The notes under the pieces are model-generated. The model ran no database searches and was not told the origin of the DNA. It worked only from the letters and a program-made list of their open reading frames with translations. This document shows positions 40,823 through 48,444 of a stretch of DNA of 48,444 nt, in pieces. How positions within the stretch are numbered: position 1 is the first letter of the stretch; every line of letters begins with the position of its first letter. The DNA is taken from assembly GCA_035294565.1 (NCBI GenBank), contig DATGKR010000100.1:1-48444 (forward strand), given 5' to 3'. Position numbers and translations under genes: made by a program. Source of the stretch: DATGKR01 sp035294565 (GTDB taxonomy: Bacteria > Actinomycetota > Acidimicrobiia > Acidimicrobiales > Palsa-688).

Positions 40823-42203
40823 CGGCCAGGGGAGGGGGGGAGTAGCCTCCGGTCAGCTCGGCCAGCCTCGCCGCCACGAACAGGCACGTTCGGTCCTCGA
40901 GGTGGGGCCCGACCACCTGGATCCCTACCGGCAGGCCGCCTGATGTCAAGCCCACCGGCACCACGGTCGAAGGCAGGTAGGCGACTCCGACCAGGCCGGT
41001 CCAGGCGAGGGTCTCCGCCTGGGGGCGGGGGGAGCCGTTGATGGTCACCGTGCGCTCGGCGATCGTGGCGTGGTGGTCGTGGGGAAAAGGCAGCATCGGC
41101 ACGACCGGGCAGAGCAGCACGTCCCGCTCCTCGAACCAGGCCGCCCACTGGCGTCGCAGCAGGGTCCGCCGGCGGTGCATCTCCAGCCAGGCGCGGTGGC
41201 TGCCGGAGAGGGCGTCGGCGATCGACGGGTCGACGCTCACCGATATGGCCGGCAGCAGCAGCGAGGTGAACAACTCGGCGACGGACGCCAGGTCTAGCGG
41301 CGGGCGGTCCTCGGCGACCTGGGCGCCGGCGTCGGAAAGGGCGTCGGCGGCGCGGCGCATCAGGTGGAGCGCCTCGCCGTCGACCGGGCAAGCCGGGTCG
41401 TCGAGCCACAGGCCGACCCGCAGGTCGAGCAGGGAGCGCCGCCGGGGGGGCGGCAGGGTGAGGCTCCAGGCAACGGCGTCCTCGTCGAGGGGCCCGGCGA
41501 CGGTGTCGAGGACGAGCGACAGGTCCTCGACGCTGCGGGCTATCGGGCCGAAAACGTTGATGTCGGCGTCGATGACGCCGCCGCCGACGCTGTCGAGGTA
41601 ACCCCGCTGGGGCACGATCCCGAAGCTCGGCTTGTGGCCGAAGACGCCGCAGAAGCTCGAAGGTATGCGGATCGACCCGCCTATGTCGGTTCCGATGTCG
41701 AAGGCGCTGAGCCCAGCCGAGACCGCCGCCGCGGGGCCGCCCGACGAGCCGCCGGGTGTCCGGTCCAGGGCCCAGGGGTTGTTGGTGGTGCCGAAGACGT
41801 CGTTGTAGGTCTGGATGTCACCCGACCAGCGCGGGACGTTCGTCTTGCCGAGCACGATGGCACCGGCCCGGCGCAGGCGGGCGACGACCGGGGCGTCGGC
41901 GACCGGGACATGGTCCGCCAGCTCGGATGCTCCCCCCGTTGAGCGCATGCCGGCGACCTCGATGGCGTCCTTGATGGTGACGGGCACCCCGTGCAAGGGG
42001 GGCAGGTGGTCGCCACGGGCCGTCGCTTTGTCCGCATCAGAAGCCGCGTCGAGGGCTCTCTCGGCGTCGAGGGTGACCACCGCGTTGAGCGACGGGTTGA
42101 GGCGTTCGATCCTGGAGAGGTACTCCTCGAGCAGCTCACGGCTGGAGATCTCCCGGTCGCCGATCATTGCGGCCAGCCGGGAGGCGGGCAGCAGGGCGTT
42201 CAC
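40818..42203 (-). CDS. Amidase (amidase signature family)
   Basis: 461 residues. The Ser-cisSer-Lys triad is visible in GVPVTIKDAIEVAGM (Lys) and TPGGSSGGPAAAVSAGLSAF (Gly-Ser-Ser-Gly core), followed by GTDIGGSIRIPSSFCGVFGH. It hydrolyses an amide bond, and the substrate is not readable. It resembles stand-alone amidases rather than GatA, since no gatB or gatC is adjacent. GTG 42203 overlaps the stop of the FAD oxidase gene (GTGA), so both are co-translated and may act in one pathway. Confidence 0.9.
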   Translation of the reverse strand: MNALLPASRLAAMIGDREISSRELLEEYLSRIERLNPSLNAVVTLDAERALDAASDADKATARGDHLPPLHGVPVTIKDAIEVAGMRSTGGASELADHVPVADAPVVARLRRAGAIVLGKTNVPRWSGDIQTYNDVFGTTNNPWALDRTPGGSSGGPAAAVSAGLSAFDIGTDIGGSIRIPSSFCGVFGHKPSFGIVPQRGYLDSVGGGVIDADINVFGPIARSVEDLSLVLDTVAGPLDEDAVAWSLTLPPPRRRSLLDLRVGLWLDDPACPVDGEALHLMRRAADALSDAGAQVAEDRPPLDLASVAELFTSLLLPAISVSVDPSIADALSGSHRAWLEMHRRRTLLRRQWAAWFEERDVLLCPVVPMLPFPHDHHATIAERTVTINGSPRPQAETLAWTGLVGVAYLPSTVVPVGLTSGGLPVGIQVVGPHLEDRTCLFVAARLAELTGGYSPPPLAA

Positions 42204-43591
42204 CCGAACAGCACCCCCGGGTTCATCAGGCCGTCCGGGTCGACGGCGCCCTTCAGCCGGCGCATCAGCCCCAGCTCGGCGGGGGAGCGGGCCAGGTGCA
42301 GCCAGCGGGCCTTGGCCCGGCCGATCCCGTGCTCGGCGCTGATCGAGCCGTCCATCGACGCCACAAGCTCGAGCACCGCTTCGTCGACGGTCTCGTCGGC
42401 GGGCGGCGGGCCGACGACGTTGACGTGCAGGTTGCCGTCGCCGACGTGGCCGAAGAGGGTCAGCCGGGAGTCGGGCGCCGCCGCTTGGACCGCCTTGCGC
42501 ACCGCCGTCTCGAAGTCGGCGAGACGCCCCAGGGGCAATGTCACGTCGAGCTTGTGCGGCACTCCGAGGGAGGAGATCGCCTCGGTGTGCCGTTCCCGGT
42601 AGGCCCACAGCCGCTCGCAGCCGGAGGGGTCGGCGGCGACGGCGGTGGCGGCGTCGTCCACACCGGCGTCCCCGAGCGCCGCGAAGAGCGCCGGGGCGGG
42701 GTCCTCCATCGCTGCGCATTCGAGCAGTAGGTACACCGGGGTGTCGACGGGGAACGGCCGGGGCAGGCCGGCGTGGGCGCACACCAGGTCCACGCCGTCG
42801 GCGTAGAACACCTCGGCGGCCTGCAGGCCTTCGACGCGGCGGCGTACGCCGTCGACGGCCGCGACTGCATCAGCCGTGGAGCCCAACCCCAGCAGGGCGA
42901 CGACCCGCTCGGGGTGGCCGGGCACCAGCCTGAGTCGTGCCGCGGTGACCACGGCGAGGGTCCCCTCCGATCCGACGAGGAGCTGGGAGAGGTCGTAGCC
43001 GGTGTTGTCCTTGACCAGCCCTGACAGGCGCGAGACGACCGACCCGTCGGGCAGCACCGCTTCGAGGCCGACGACCTGGGAGCGCATCGGCCCATAGCGC
43101 ATGACGTGCAGCCCGCCGGCGTTGGTGGCGACCATCCCGCCGACGGTGGCCGAGTCGCGCGCGGCGAGGTCGACAGGGAACGACAGCCCGGCGTGGGCGG
43201 CGTGTCGCTGGAGGCGGGCGAGCGTGACGCCGGCGCCGGCGGTCACCTGGGCCGCCGCGTTGTCCACCTCGCCGAGGGTGTCGAGGCGGGTGGTCGACAC
43301 GATGACCGGCGGCCCGGGAGGGCCGGTGGTGCGGGGGGTTGGGGCTGGGACGGCTCCTCCGACCAGGCCGGTGTTGCCGCCTTGGGTGACGACCGCCACC
43401 CCAGCGCCGGCGCAGGCGTACACCACCGCTGCAACCTCCTCCGTGGAGCCGGGCCGCACGACGAGGAGCGCCGGGCCGGAGAAGCGGCGGGTCCAGTCCG
43501 TCTCGAAAGGCGCCCTGGTGTCGGGGTCGGAGAGGACGTGGGCGTTTCCCACCAGCGTGCGGAGGTCGTCGACGAGCGGCATCTGCCCCAT
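42200..43591 (-). CDS. FAD-binding oxidoreductase (GlcD / D-2-hydroxyacid dehydrogenase type)
   Basis: 463 residues. The PCMH-type FAD domain shows LLVVRPGSTEEVAAVVYACA, TQGGNTGLVGGAVP, SATVGGMVATNAGG and MRYGPMRSQVVGLEAVLPDG. The C-terminal FAD-oxidase domain shows LFGHVGDGNLHVNVVGPP and SISAEHGIGRAKARWL. The family oxidises D-lactate, glycolate or D-2-hydroxyglutarate. The particular substrate is open; the length suits a D-2-hydroxyglutarate or D-lactate dehydrogenase. Start ATG 43591, with ATG 43582 possible. Coupled with the amidase that follows. The divergent region upstream has an A+T-rich palindrome. Confidence 0.9.
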   Translation of the reverse strand: MGQMPLVDDLRTLVGNAHVLSDPDTRAPFETDWTRRFSGPALLVVRPGSTEEVAAVVYACAGAGVAVVTQGGNTGLVGGAVPAPTPRTTGPPGPPVIVSTTRLDTLGEVDNAAAQVTAGAGVTLARLQRHAAHAGLSFPVDLAARDSATVGGMVATNAGGLHVMRYGPMRSQVVGLEAVLPDGSVVSRLSGLVKDNTGYDLSQLLVGSEGTLAVVTAARLRLVPGHPERVVALLGLGSTADAVAAVDGVRRRVEGLQAAEVFYADGVDLVCAHAGLPRPFPVDTPVYLLLECAAMEDPAPALFAALGDAGVDDAATAVAADPSGCERLWAYRERHTEAISSLGVPHKLDVTLPLGRLADFETAVRKAVQAAAPDSRLTLFGHVGDGNLHVNVVGPPPADETVDEAVLELVASMDGSISAEHGIGRAKARWLHLARSPAELGLMRRLKGAVDPDGLMNPGVLFG

Positions 43592-43657
43592 GTTCTACGC
43601 CACTCGGGGGCCGGCCAGCACGCCCCGACTCGCGCCACTACGATGTATTGTGGTCAC

Positions 43658-43680
43658 TTATGTATGTATATGATGCATAA
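43658..43680. promoter_or_regulatory. A+T-rich palindrome in a divergent promoter region
   Basis: TTATGTAT (43658-43665) and ATGCATAA (43673-43680) match as an inverted repeat at 7 of 8 positions, separated by 7 bases, in an A+T-rich island that stands out in this G+C-rich sequence. It lies between the FAD oxidase (start 43591, minus) and the crotonase (start 43841, plus), and so could be the operator of a GntR- or TetR-like regulator. No such regulator gene is in the window. Confidence 0.45.
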
Positions 43681-43840
43681 TCGCGCACAATAGAGCGAGA
43701 GGGCCCCGGTGGGGGGCCTCGGCGACGGCTCGAGGAGGCGCCCGGGACGTACGACCGTTGCAGGACCCCGGCGACTTCAGGAGGCGCCCTGGCGGCACTC
43801 GGGGCCAGAGCGCTGTCCCAGTTGTGGCAGGCTCGGGCCC

Positions 43841-44749
43841 GTGACCGACCCGCAGCGGGTGACCATCCGCATATCGGGCGGCGTGGCCGACGTCCGGCTC
43901 AACCGCCCAGAGAAGCTCAACGCACTCGACCATTCGATGTTCGAGGCCCTTGTCGCGGCCGGCGAGCGCCTCGCCGGGGAGCGGGGCGTGCGGGCGGTGG
44001 TGCTGTCGGGAGAGGGCCGGGCGTTCTGCGCCGGGCTCGACTTCGAGGCTTTCGCGGCGATGGCCGAGGAGGCGCGAGCCGGCGGGGCCGGCGAGGCGCG
44101 AGCCGGCGGGGCCGGCGGGGAGCGAGCCGGCGGGGCCGGCGGGGAGCGAGCCGGCAGGGCCGGCGGGGAGCATGCGGGCGGGGTGCGGGCTCTCGGGGAG
44201 AGGCCACCCGGCCGCCCGGCCAACCTGGGCCAGCAGGCGGCTTACACCTGGACGGAGCTGCCTGTCCCGGTCATAGCGGCGGTGCACGGTGTGGCGCTGG
44301 GCGGTGGTCTGCAGATCGCCCTGGGTGCCGACCTGCGGGTCGTCGCGCCCGACGCCAAGCTGTCGGTGCGGGAGATCCGCTGGGGGCTGGTTCCGGACAT
44401 GACCGGCACCCAGGTGCTCCCCCGCCTCGTTCCTCTCGACGTCGCCAAGGAGCTCACCTGGACCGGGCGGATGGTGTCGGGCGAGGAGGCGGCGGCCATG
44501 GGGCTCGCCACCAGGGTCGCAACCAACCCCCGCGAGGCGGCGATGGCGCTCGCCGCCGACATCGCCGGCCGCAGCCCGCACGCGGTCCGGGCCGCGAAAC
44601 GGCTGCTCAACCAGTCGGGTCAGGTGGACCTCGCCCGCCAGCTGCTCGACGAGTCCAAGGAGATCGGCGCCCTGATCGGCAGCCCCAACCAGGCGGAGGC
44701 GGTGCGCGCATGGTTCGAGAAGCGCGAGCCGGTCTTCACCGACCCCTGA
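43841..44749 (+). CDS. Enoyl-CoA hydratase/isomerase family protein with repeat insertion
   Basis: 302 residues. The crotonase fold shows VRLNRPEKLNALDHSMFEAL at the start, VVLSGEGRAFCAGLDFEAFA as the first oxyanion segment, AAVHGVALGGGLQIALGADL as the second, and IRWGLVPDMTGTQVLPRLV in the place of the catalytic loop. Between these segments, residues about 76-115 are an Ala/Gly/Glu/Arg-rich low-complexity run made by 24-bp tandem repeats, so the protein is about 40 residues longer than usual. GTG 43841 is chosen since homology begins right after it. The insertion lies in a surface loop, where it may be tolerated. Confidence 0.88.
   Translation: MTDPQRVTIRISGGVADVRLNRPEKLNALDHSMFEALVAAGERLAGERGVRAVVLSGEGRAFCAGLDFEAFAAMAEEARAGGAGEARAGGAGGERAGGAGGERAGRAGGEHAGGVRALGERPPGRPANLGQQAAYTWTELPVPVIAAVHGVALGGGLQIALGADLRVVAPDAKLSVREIRWGLVPDMTGTQVLPRLVPLDVAKELTWTGRMVSGEEAAAMGLATRVATNPREAAMALAADIAGRSPHAVRAAKRLLNQSGQVDLARQLLDESKEIGALIGSPNQAEAVRAWFEKREPVFTDP
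44069..44183 (+). repeat. 24-bp tandem repeat in the crotonase gene
   Basis: Units at 44069-44092 and 44093-44116 are identical (GAGGCGCGAGCC + GGCGGGGCCGGC). Units at 44117-44140 and 44141-44164 begin GGGGAGCGAGCC, and a degenerate fifth follows. All stay in frame and encode (E/G)(A/E)RAGGAG-type residues, so changes in copy number would alter loop length without breaking the gene. Confidence 0.9.
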
Positions 44750-44848
44750 CCCCAGACACAAACCTTCGCACCGGCTCACCGCAAACACACGCCCAAACCG
44801 GCCCGCGCCGTGAACGGTTTTCGCCGTGCGTTTGGGTAGATTCGGGGC

Positions 44849-45094
44849 GTGACCGAAGTTCTCTCCACCGAACCCGAGGAGGCGGTCGCCGCCCTGCGGC
44901 GCCAGCTGGAAGGCCGATCGTCCGTCGCGGCTTCGATCGTGCAGGACGGGCTGCTCGACCTATGGGGCGCCCTGCCCGAAGGCGACAGCCGGGCGTTCGT
45001 CGAGAGCTGGCTCACCGAGACGCTCGAACGCAACCTCTACGCCGCCGAGGACGTCGACGCCCGTCTCGACGCCGTCCTCGCCAACGTGAACTGA
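44849..45094 (+). CDS. Small acidic hypothetical protein
   Basis: 81 residues starting at GTG 44849. The protein is helical and acidic (TEPEEAVAALRRQLEGR, LLDLWGALPEGDSRAFVESW, LERNLYAAEDVDARLDAVLA) without membrane or metal-binding features. Family not recognised. It lies between the crotonase and dienelactone hydrolase genes on the same strand. The 99-bp gap before it contains a CCCAAAC (44792-44798) / GTTTGGG (44830-44836) inverted repeat; the gap after it contains the tandem 19-mer. Confidence 0.6.
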   Translation: MTEVLSTEPEEAVAALRRQLEGRSSVAASIVQDGLLDLWGALPEGDSRAFVESWLTETLERNLYAAEDVDARLDAVLANVN

Positions 45095-45097
45095 CAG

Positions 45098-45135
45098 CCG
45101 ACACAGCGAACCCGAACCGACACAGCGAACCCGAA
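45098..45135 (+). repeat. Perfect 19-bp tandem duplication upstream of the dienelactone hydrolase gene
   Basis: CCGACACAGCGAACCCGAA occurs at 45098-45116 and again at 45117-45135 without a mismatch. The second copy ends 12 bp before the TTG start and its end forms part of the GAAGGG ribosome binding site. It may be recent slippage or a doubled regulatory element. Confidence 0.9.
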
Positions 45136-45147
45136 GGGATACGTGTC

Positions 45148-45834
45148 TTGGCCTCGAAACAGAACGTCACCTTCCCCAGCAACGGCGGCGAAGCCCACGG
45201 CTATCTCGCCACCCCGCCGGCAGGGCGGGGGCCTGGCCTGGTGGTCATCCAAGAGTGGTGGGGCCTCACCGACCACATCGCCAGCCTGGTCGACCGCTTC
45301 GCCTCCGAGGGCTTCGTCGCCCTGGCCCCCGACCTCTACGGCGGCAGGACAACCCACGACGCCGACGAGGCGGGCCGCCTCATGCAGCAGCTGCCCGTCG
45401 AGCAGGCCAGCCGGGATCTCGGCGGCGCCGTCGCCTACCTGCTCGGCCGCGACGACGTGGAAGGGGAGCGGGTAGGGGCGGTGGGCTTCTGCATGGGCGG
45501 CGCCTTCGTGTTGACCCTCGCCGCCCAGCAGGGGGAGCGGGTCGGGGCGGCCGTCCCGTTCTACCCGGTGGGGCCCATGCCCGACGACTACTCGGGGATG
45601 AAAGCGGCGGTGCTCGTGCAGTGGGCGGACAAAGACGACTTCCAGCAGCCCGGCGCCGCCGAGGAGCTGGCGGCGAAGATCAAGGCCGGCACCGGGCGCG
45701 ACCCCGAAGTGGCCCACTACGGCGCCGGCCACGCCTTCCTCAACGACGAGAACCGCCTCGGAACCTACGACCCCGCCCAGGCGAAGCTGGCGTGGGACCG
45801 GACGGTGGCTTTCCTTCGCGACAACCTGCGGTAG
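45148..45834 (+). CDS. Dienelactone hydrolase family protein
   Basis: 228 residues, alpha/beta hydrolase fold. The nucleophile is a Cys in GAVGFCMGGAFVLTLAAQ near residue 115, the acid is in VQWADKDDFQQPG, and the His is in HYGAGHAFLNDENR. This Cys-Asp-His triad is typical of dienelactone hydrolases. They open cyclic esters in aromatic degradation, but many relatives have other substrates. TTG 45148 is chosen since GAAGGG lies 9-10 bases upstream and SKQNVTFPSNGGEAHGYLAT begins the domain. It converges on the ABC ATPase gene with no base between the two stops. Confidence 0.88.
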   Translation: MASKQNVTFPSNGGEAHGYLATPPAGRGPGLVVIQEWWGLTDHIASLVDRFASEGFVALAPDLYGGRTTHDADEAGRLMQQLPVEQASRDLGGAVAYLLGRDDVEGERVGAVGFCMGGAFVLTLAAQQGERVGAAVPFYPVGPMPDDYSGMKAAVLVQWADKDDFQQPGAAEELAAKIKAGTGRDPEVAHYGAGHAFLNDENRLGTYDPAQAKLAWDRTVAFLRDNLR

Positions 45835-46653
45835 CTACCTCGCCCTGGTCGACCACCTGCCCGATTCATAGCTCAGACAAAGGGAAAGCCCGAAGGTCTC
45901 CGAAAGGCTCGCCTCGGTGAGAGCCTCGCCGAGCGGCCCCGAGGCCACCACCGAGCCGGCCCTCAACAACAGCACGTGGGTGAAGCCGTCGGGAATCTCC
46001 TCGACGTGGTGGGTGATCATCACGGTGGTGGGATGCTCGGGCCGACGGGCCAGGCGGGCCAGGTAGGCGACGAGCCGCTCGCGCCCGCCCACGTCCAGCC
46101 CGGCGGCCGGCTCGTCGAGGAGAAGCAGCTCCGGCTCGGAGATCAGTGCTCTCGCCAGGAGCACCTGCTGGCGTTCCCCGTCGGAGAGGACACCGAAGGG
46201 CCGGTCGGCGATGGCGGCGAACCCCGCCTCGGCCAGCAAGCGGCGCGCCTTGGCCCGCTCGGCGGGGCTGTAGGACGCCCACCACGGCTCGAGCGCCCCC
46301 CGGCAGCCGGCGACGACAACGTCGGCCGCCGCGAGACCCCCCACCATCTTCTTCGCCAGGGCGCTGGAGGTGATCCCGATCCGACGGCGCAGGCGACGCA
46401 CGTCCGTCCTCCCCAGGCGGGCTCCGAGGACCTCGACCGTCCCCCGGGTGGGGTGCAGGTAGCCCGATGCCAGCTCGAAGAGGGTCGTCTTGCCCGACCC
46501 GTTCGGCCCGAGCACCACCCAACGTTCGCCGTCGCCCACCTCCCAGTCCACCCCGCAGAGCACTGTCACGGCGCTGCTCGGGTCCCCCGGCGGGACGGGC
46601 GGGCGGTCCAGGTTCACGTCGTCGAAGCGCAGGGCGGCGGGGGGGATAGGCAC
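45835..46653 (-). CDS. ABC transporter ATP-binding protein (YlmA-like, orphan)
   Basis: 272 residues. Walker A is VLGPNGSGKTTLFELASG, signature motif is GVLSDGERQQVLLARAL, Walker B is ELLLLDEPAAGLDVGG and the His switch is TVMITHHVEE. The variant signature SDGERQ is known in small, soluble ABC ATPases such as the YlmA group. No permease gene is adjacent, so its partner is elsewhere or it acts alone. It is divergent from argS with only 23 bp between the starts, so their promoters must lie within the opposite gene or in that gap. Confidence 0.88.
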   Translation of the reverse strand: MPIPPAALRFDDVNLDRPPVPPGDPSSAVTVLCGVDWEVGDGERWVVLGPNGSGKTTLFELASGYLHPTRGTVEVLGARLGRTDVRRLRRRIGITSSALAKKMVGGLAAADVVVAGCRGALEPWWASYSPAERAKARRLLAEAGFAAIADRPFGVLSDGERQQVLLARALISEPELLLLDEPAAGLDVGGRERLVAYLARLARRPEHPTTVMITHHVEEIPDGFTHVLLLRAGSVVASGPLGEALTEASLSETFGLSLCLSYESGRWSTRAR

Positions 46654-46676
46654 GGGGGGCGAAGGTACCCTCGGGT

Positions 46677-48413
46677 ATGCCCTCTCCGTCGGGGACTCTC
46701 GCCGCCCGCCTCGCCCCCGCCTTCGACGCCGTGTCGCCGGGGGCGGACCCTGTGCTGCGCCCCTCCGCGCTCGACGGCGTCGACTTCCAGGCCAACGGCG
46801 CCCTCGCCGCTGCCAAGAGGCTCGGCCGCGCGCCGGCGGAGGTCGCCGCCGAGGTGGTCGCCGCCGCCGACCTGACGGGCGTGTGCCGGTCGGTGTCGGT
46901 CGCCGCCCAGGGGTTCATCAACCTGACCCTCTCGGAGGAGTGGATCGCCTCCCAGGTGGCCGAGCTGGCCGGCGATCCCCGTCTCGGCGTTCCCCTGGCG
47001 CCCGAACCGCAGACGGTCGTCGTCGACTACTCGGGGCCGAACGTCGCCAAGGAGATGCACGCCGGCCACCTGCGCACGACAGTGATCGGCGACGCCATCT
47101 GCCGGCTCCTCGAGCACGCCGGCCACCGGGTGGTGCGCGAAAACCACGTCGGCGACTGGGGCACCCAGTTCGGCATGCTCATCGAGCACCTCGTCGACGT
47201 GGGCGAGGAGGAGGCGGCCCACGAGCTGTCCGTCGGCGACCTCGACACGTTCTACCGCCAGGCGCGCGCCGCCTTCGACGCCTCCGAGCAGTTCAAGGAG
47301 CGCAGCCGCAAACGGGTCGTCGACCTCCAGTCGGGGGATCCCGAGACTCTGCGCCTGTGGCGGATCCTGGTCGACCAGAGCGTCGCCTACTTCCAGGAGG
47401 TGTACGACAAGCTGGGCGTCACCCTCACCCCCGAAGACGTGGTGGGGGAGAGCTTCTACAACGACGCCCTCCCCGCCGTCGTCGACGAGCTCGCCGAGGC
47501 GGGCCTTCTCGTGGAGAGCGACGGGGCGCTGTGCGTCTTCCCGCCGGGTTTCGCCGGGCGCGACGGCGAGCCGCTGCCGCTGATCGTCCGCAAGTCCGAC
47601 GGGGGCTTCGGCTACGCGGCGACCGACCTGGCCGCCCTGCGGGACCGCTTCGGGCGCCTCGGCGCCGACCTGGCCCTCTACGTGGTCGGCGCCCCCCAGG
47701 CGCAGCACCTGGCCATGTGCTTCGCGGTGGCGAACATGGCCGGCTGGCTGCCGTCGCCGGAGCGAGCGGTGCACGTGCCGTTCGGCAACATGCTCGGAGC
47801 CGACCGCAAGATGTTCAAGACCCGCTCGGGGGAGACCGTGAAGCTGGTCGACCTGCTCGACGAGGCGGTCGCCCGGGCGGCGGCCGTTGTCGCCGGACAC
47901 GGCGACCTCAGCGGCGATGAGGCGGGCGAAGTGGCCCGCATGGTCGGCATCGGGGCGGTCAAGTACGCCGACCTGTCCACCGACCGGGTCAAGGACTACG
48001 TCTTCGACTGGGACAGGATGCTCAGCTTCGACGGCAACACCGGGCCCTATCTGCAATACGCCCGGGTCCGCTGCCTGTCCATCTTCCGCCGGGCGTCCCT
48101 CGACCCGGCGACGCATCTCGGGGCCGCCCCGCCCGTGGTGCTCGGAGAGCCGGCCGAACGGGACCTCGCCCTGGCGCTGCTCCAGCTGCCAGACGCCGTC
48201 GAGGCCACCATAGGGTCGTGGAGCCCGCACCGGCTGTGCGCCTACCTGTTCGACCTCGCCGGGCTGTACACGGCGTTCTTCGAGAGCTGCCCGGTGCTGC
48301 GGGCACCCGATCCCGCGGTGCGCGACAGCAGGCTGCTGCTGTGCGCCCTGACCGCCGAGGTGCTAGGCCGCGGCCTGACGCTCCTCGGGATAGAGACCCC
48401 GGAGCGCATGTGA
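46677..48413 (+). CDS. argS: Arginyl-tRNA synthetase
   Basis: 578 residues, complete. The N-terminal Arg-tRNA synthetase domain (about 1-90) is followed by the class I catalytic core with the HIGH equivalent HAGHLRTT (from residue 128), VGDWGTQFGMLIEHL, and the KMSKS equivalent DRKMFKTRSGE near residue 379. The C-terminal anticodon-binding domain includes DWDRMLSFDGNTGPYLQYAR and the ending LTLLGIETPERM, typical of ArgS. Its stop overlaps a possible next start. Confidence 0.97.
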   Translation: MPSPSGTLAARLAPAFDAVSPGADPVLRPSALDGVDFQANGALAAAKRLGRAPAEVAAEVVAAADLTGVCRSVSVAAQGFINLTLSEEWIASQVAELAGDPRLGVPLAPEPQTVVVDYSGPNVAKEMHAGHLRTTVIGDAICRLLEHAGHRVVRENHVGDWGTQFGMLIEHLVDVGEEEAAHELSVGDLDTFYRQARAAFDASEQFKERSRKRVVDLQSGDPETLRLWRILVDQSVAYFQEVYDKLGVTLTPEDVVGESFYNDALPAVVDELAEAGLLVESDGALCVFPPGFAGRDGEPLPLIVRKSDGGFGYAATDLAALRDRFGRLGADLALYVVGAPQAQHLAMCFAVANMAGWLPSPERAVHVPFGNMLGADRKMFKTRSGETVKLVDLLDEAVARAAAVVAGHGDLSGDEAGEVARMVGIGAVKYADLSTDRVKDYVFDWDRMLSFDGNTGPYLQYARVRCLSIFRRASLDPATHLGAAPPVVLGEPAERDLALALLQLPDAVEATIGSWSPHRLCAYLFDLAGLYTAFFESCPVLRAPDPAVRDSRLLLCALTAEVLGRGLTLLGIETPERM

Positions 48414-48444
48414 GCGGCGGGGTGAGGGTGGAGCGCGTCAGGCG
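48410..48444 (+). CDS. Possible start of next gene (truncated by window end)
   Basis: GTG at 48410 overlaps the argS TGA (GTGA) and stays open to the end, reading VSGGVRVERVR. Overlapping starts of this type are frequent in this window. In many actinomycetes lysA follows argS, but 11 residues do not allow an identification. Confidence 0.35.
   Translation, partial: MSGGVRVERVR

Noticed and set aside
43917..44207. Minus-strand frame with RRPRRLAP repeats as a repeat protein
   Set aside because: It is the antisense shadow of the 24-bp repeats in the crotonase gene and has no start signal or domain.

Overview
This is a high-G+C chromosome segment (about 70 % by eye, not computed). It most likely comes from an actinomycete of the Acidimicrobiia type. 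The pointers are GTG and TTG starts everywhere, an actinobacterial-type Tad pilus locus, a surface protein ending in LAFTG (the class E sortase form), an Rpf-like cell-wall protein, a ferrochelatase with extra cysteines, and a 3D-domain protein carrying the GYWLA...DGGVFSFGD repeats that are common in secreted Acidimicrobiia proteins. I see no insertion sequence, phage gene, rRNA, tRNA or CRISPR array.

Region 1 (1-8630) is about the cell surface and signalling. It holds a sortase-type surface protein, a long gene-free stretch with a striking set of hairpins, a DUF5658 membrane protein, a polytopic GT-C-like protein, a membrane-anchored beta-propeller, a NarL-type sensor kinase/regulator pair, and two Flp pilin genes each associated with an intrinsic terminator-like hairpin.

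Region 2 (8631-20424) is the pilus machine. A GT87 mannosyltransferase-like gene is followed by a tightly coupled operon cpaB-tadZ(cpaE)-tadA(cpaF)-tadB-tadC-tadE-tadG. Next come two convergent DUF2079 GT-C-like genes, the first broken by an internal deletion. No prepilin peptidase is present, so it must be encoded elsewhere. Four membrane glycosyltransferase-like genes around one Tad locus suggest surface or pilin glycosylation, but this is inference only.

Region 3 (20531-24084) has an OmpR-type regulator and a CckA-like hybrid histidine kinase that meet tail to tail. Beside them is an easily missed 59-codon gene whose product carries a perfect CCHC zinc knuckle.

Region 4 (24113-48444) is mostly metabolic. 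It encodes two acyl-CoA dehydrogenases, two crotonase-fold enzymes, a TesB thioesterase with a zinc-ribbon partner, bifunctional PutA for proline catabolism, S-adenosylhomocysteinase, a PLP aminotransferase, an LmbE-type deacetylase, ferrochelatase, an amidase/FAD-oxidase pair, a dienelactone hydrolase, a lone ABC ATPase and ArgS. Two cell-wall remodelling proteins (Rpf-like transglycosylase-domain and 3D-domain) sit among them. The 3D gene has a near-ideal CRP-type operator and a structured leader upstream. A small array of 41-bp palindromic repeats lies at 31188-31364.
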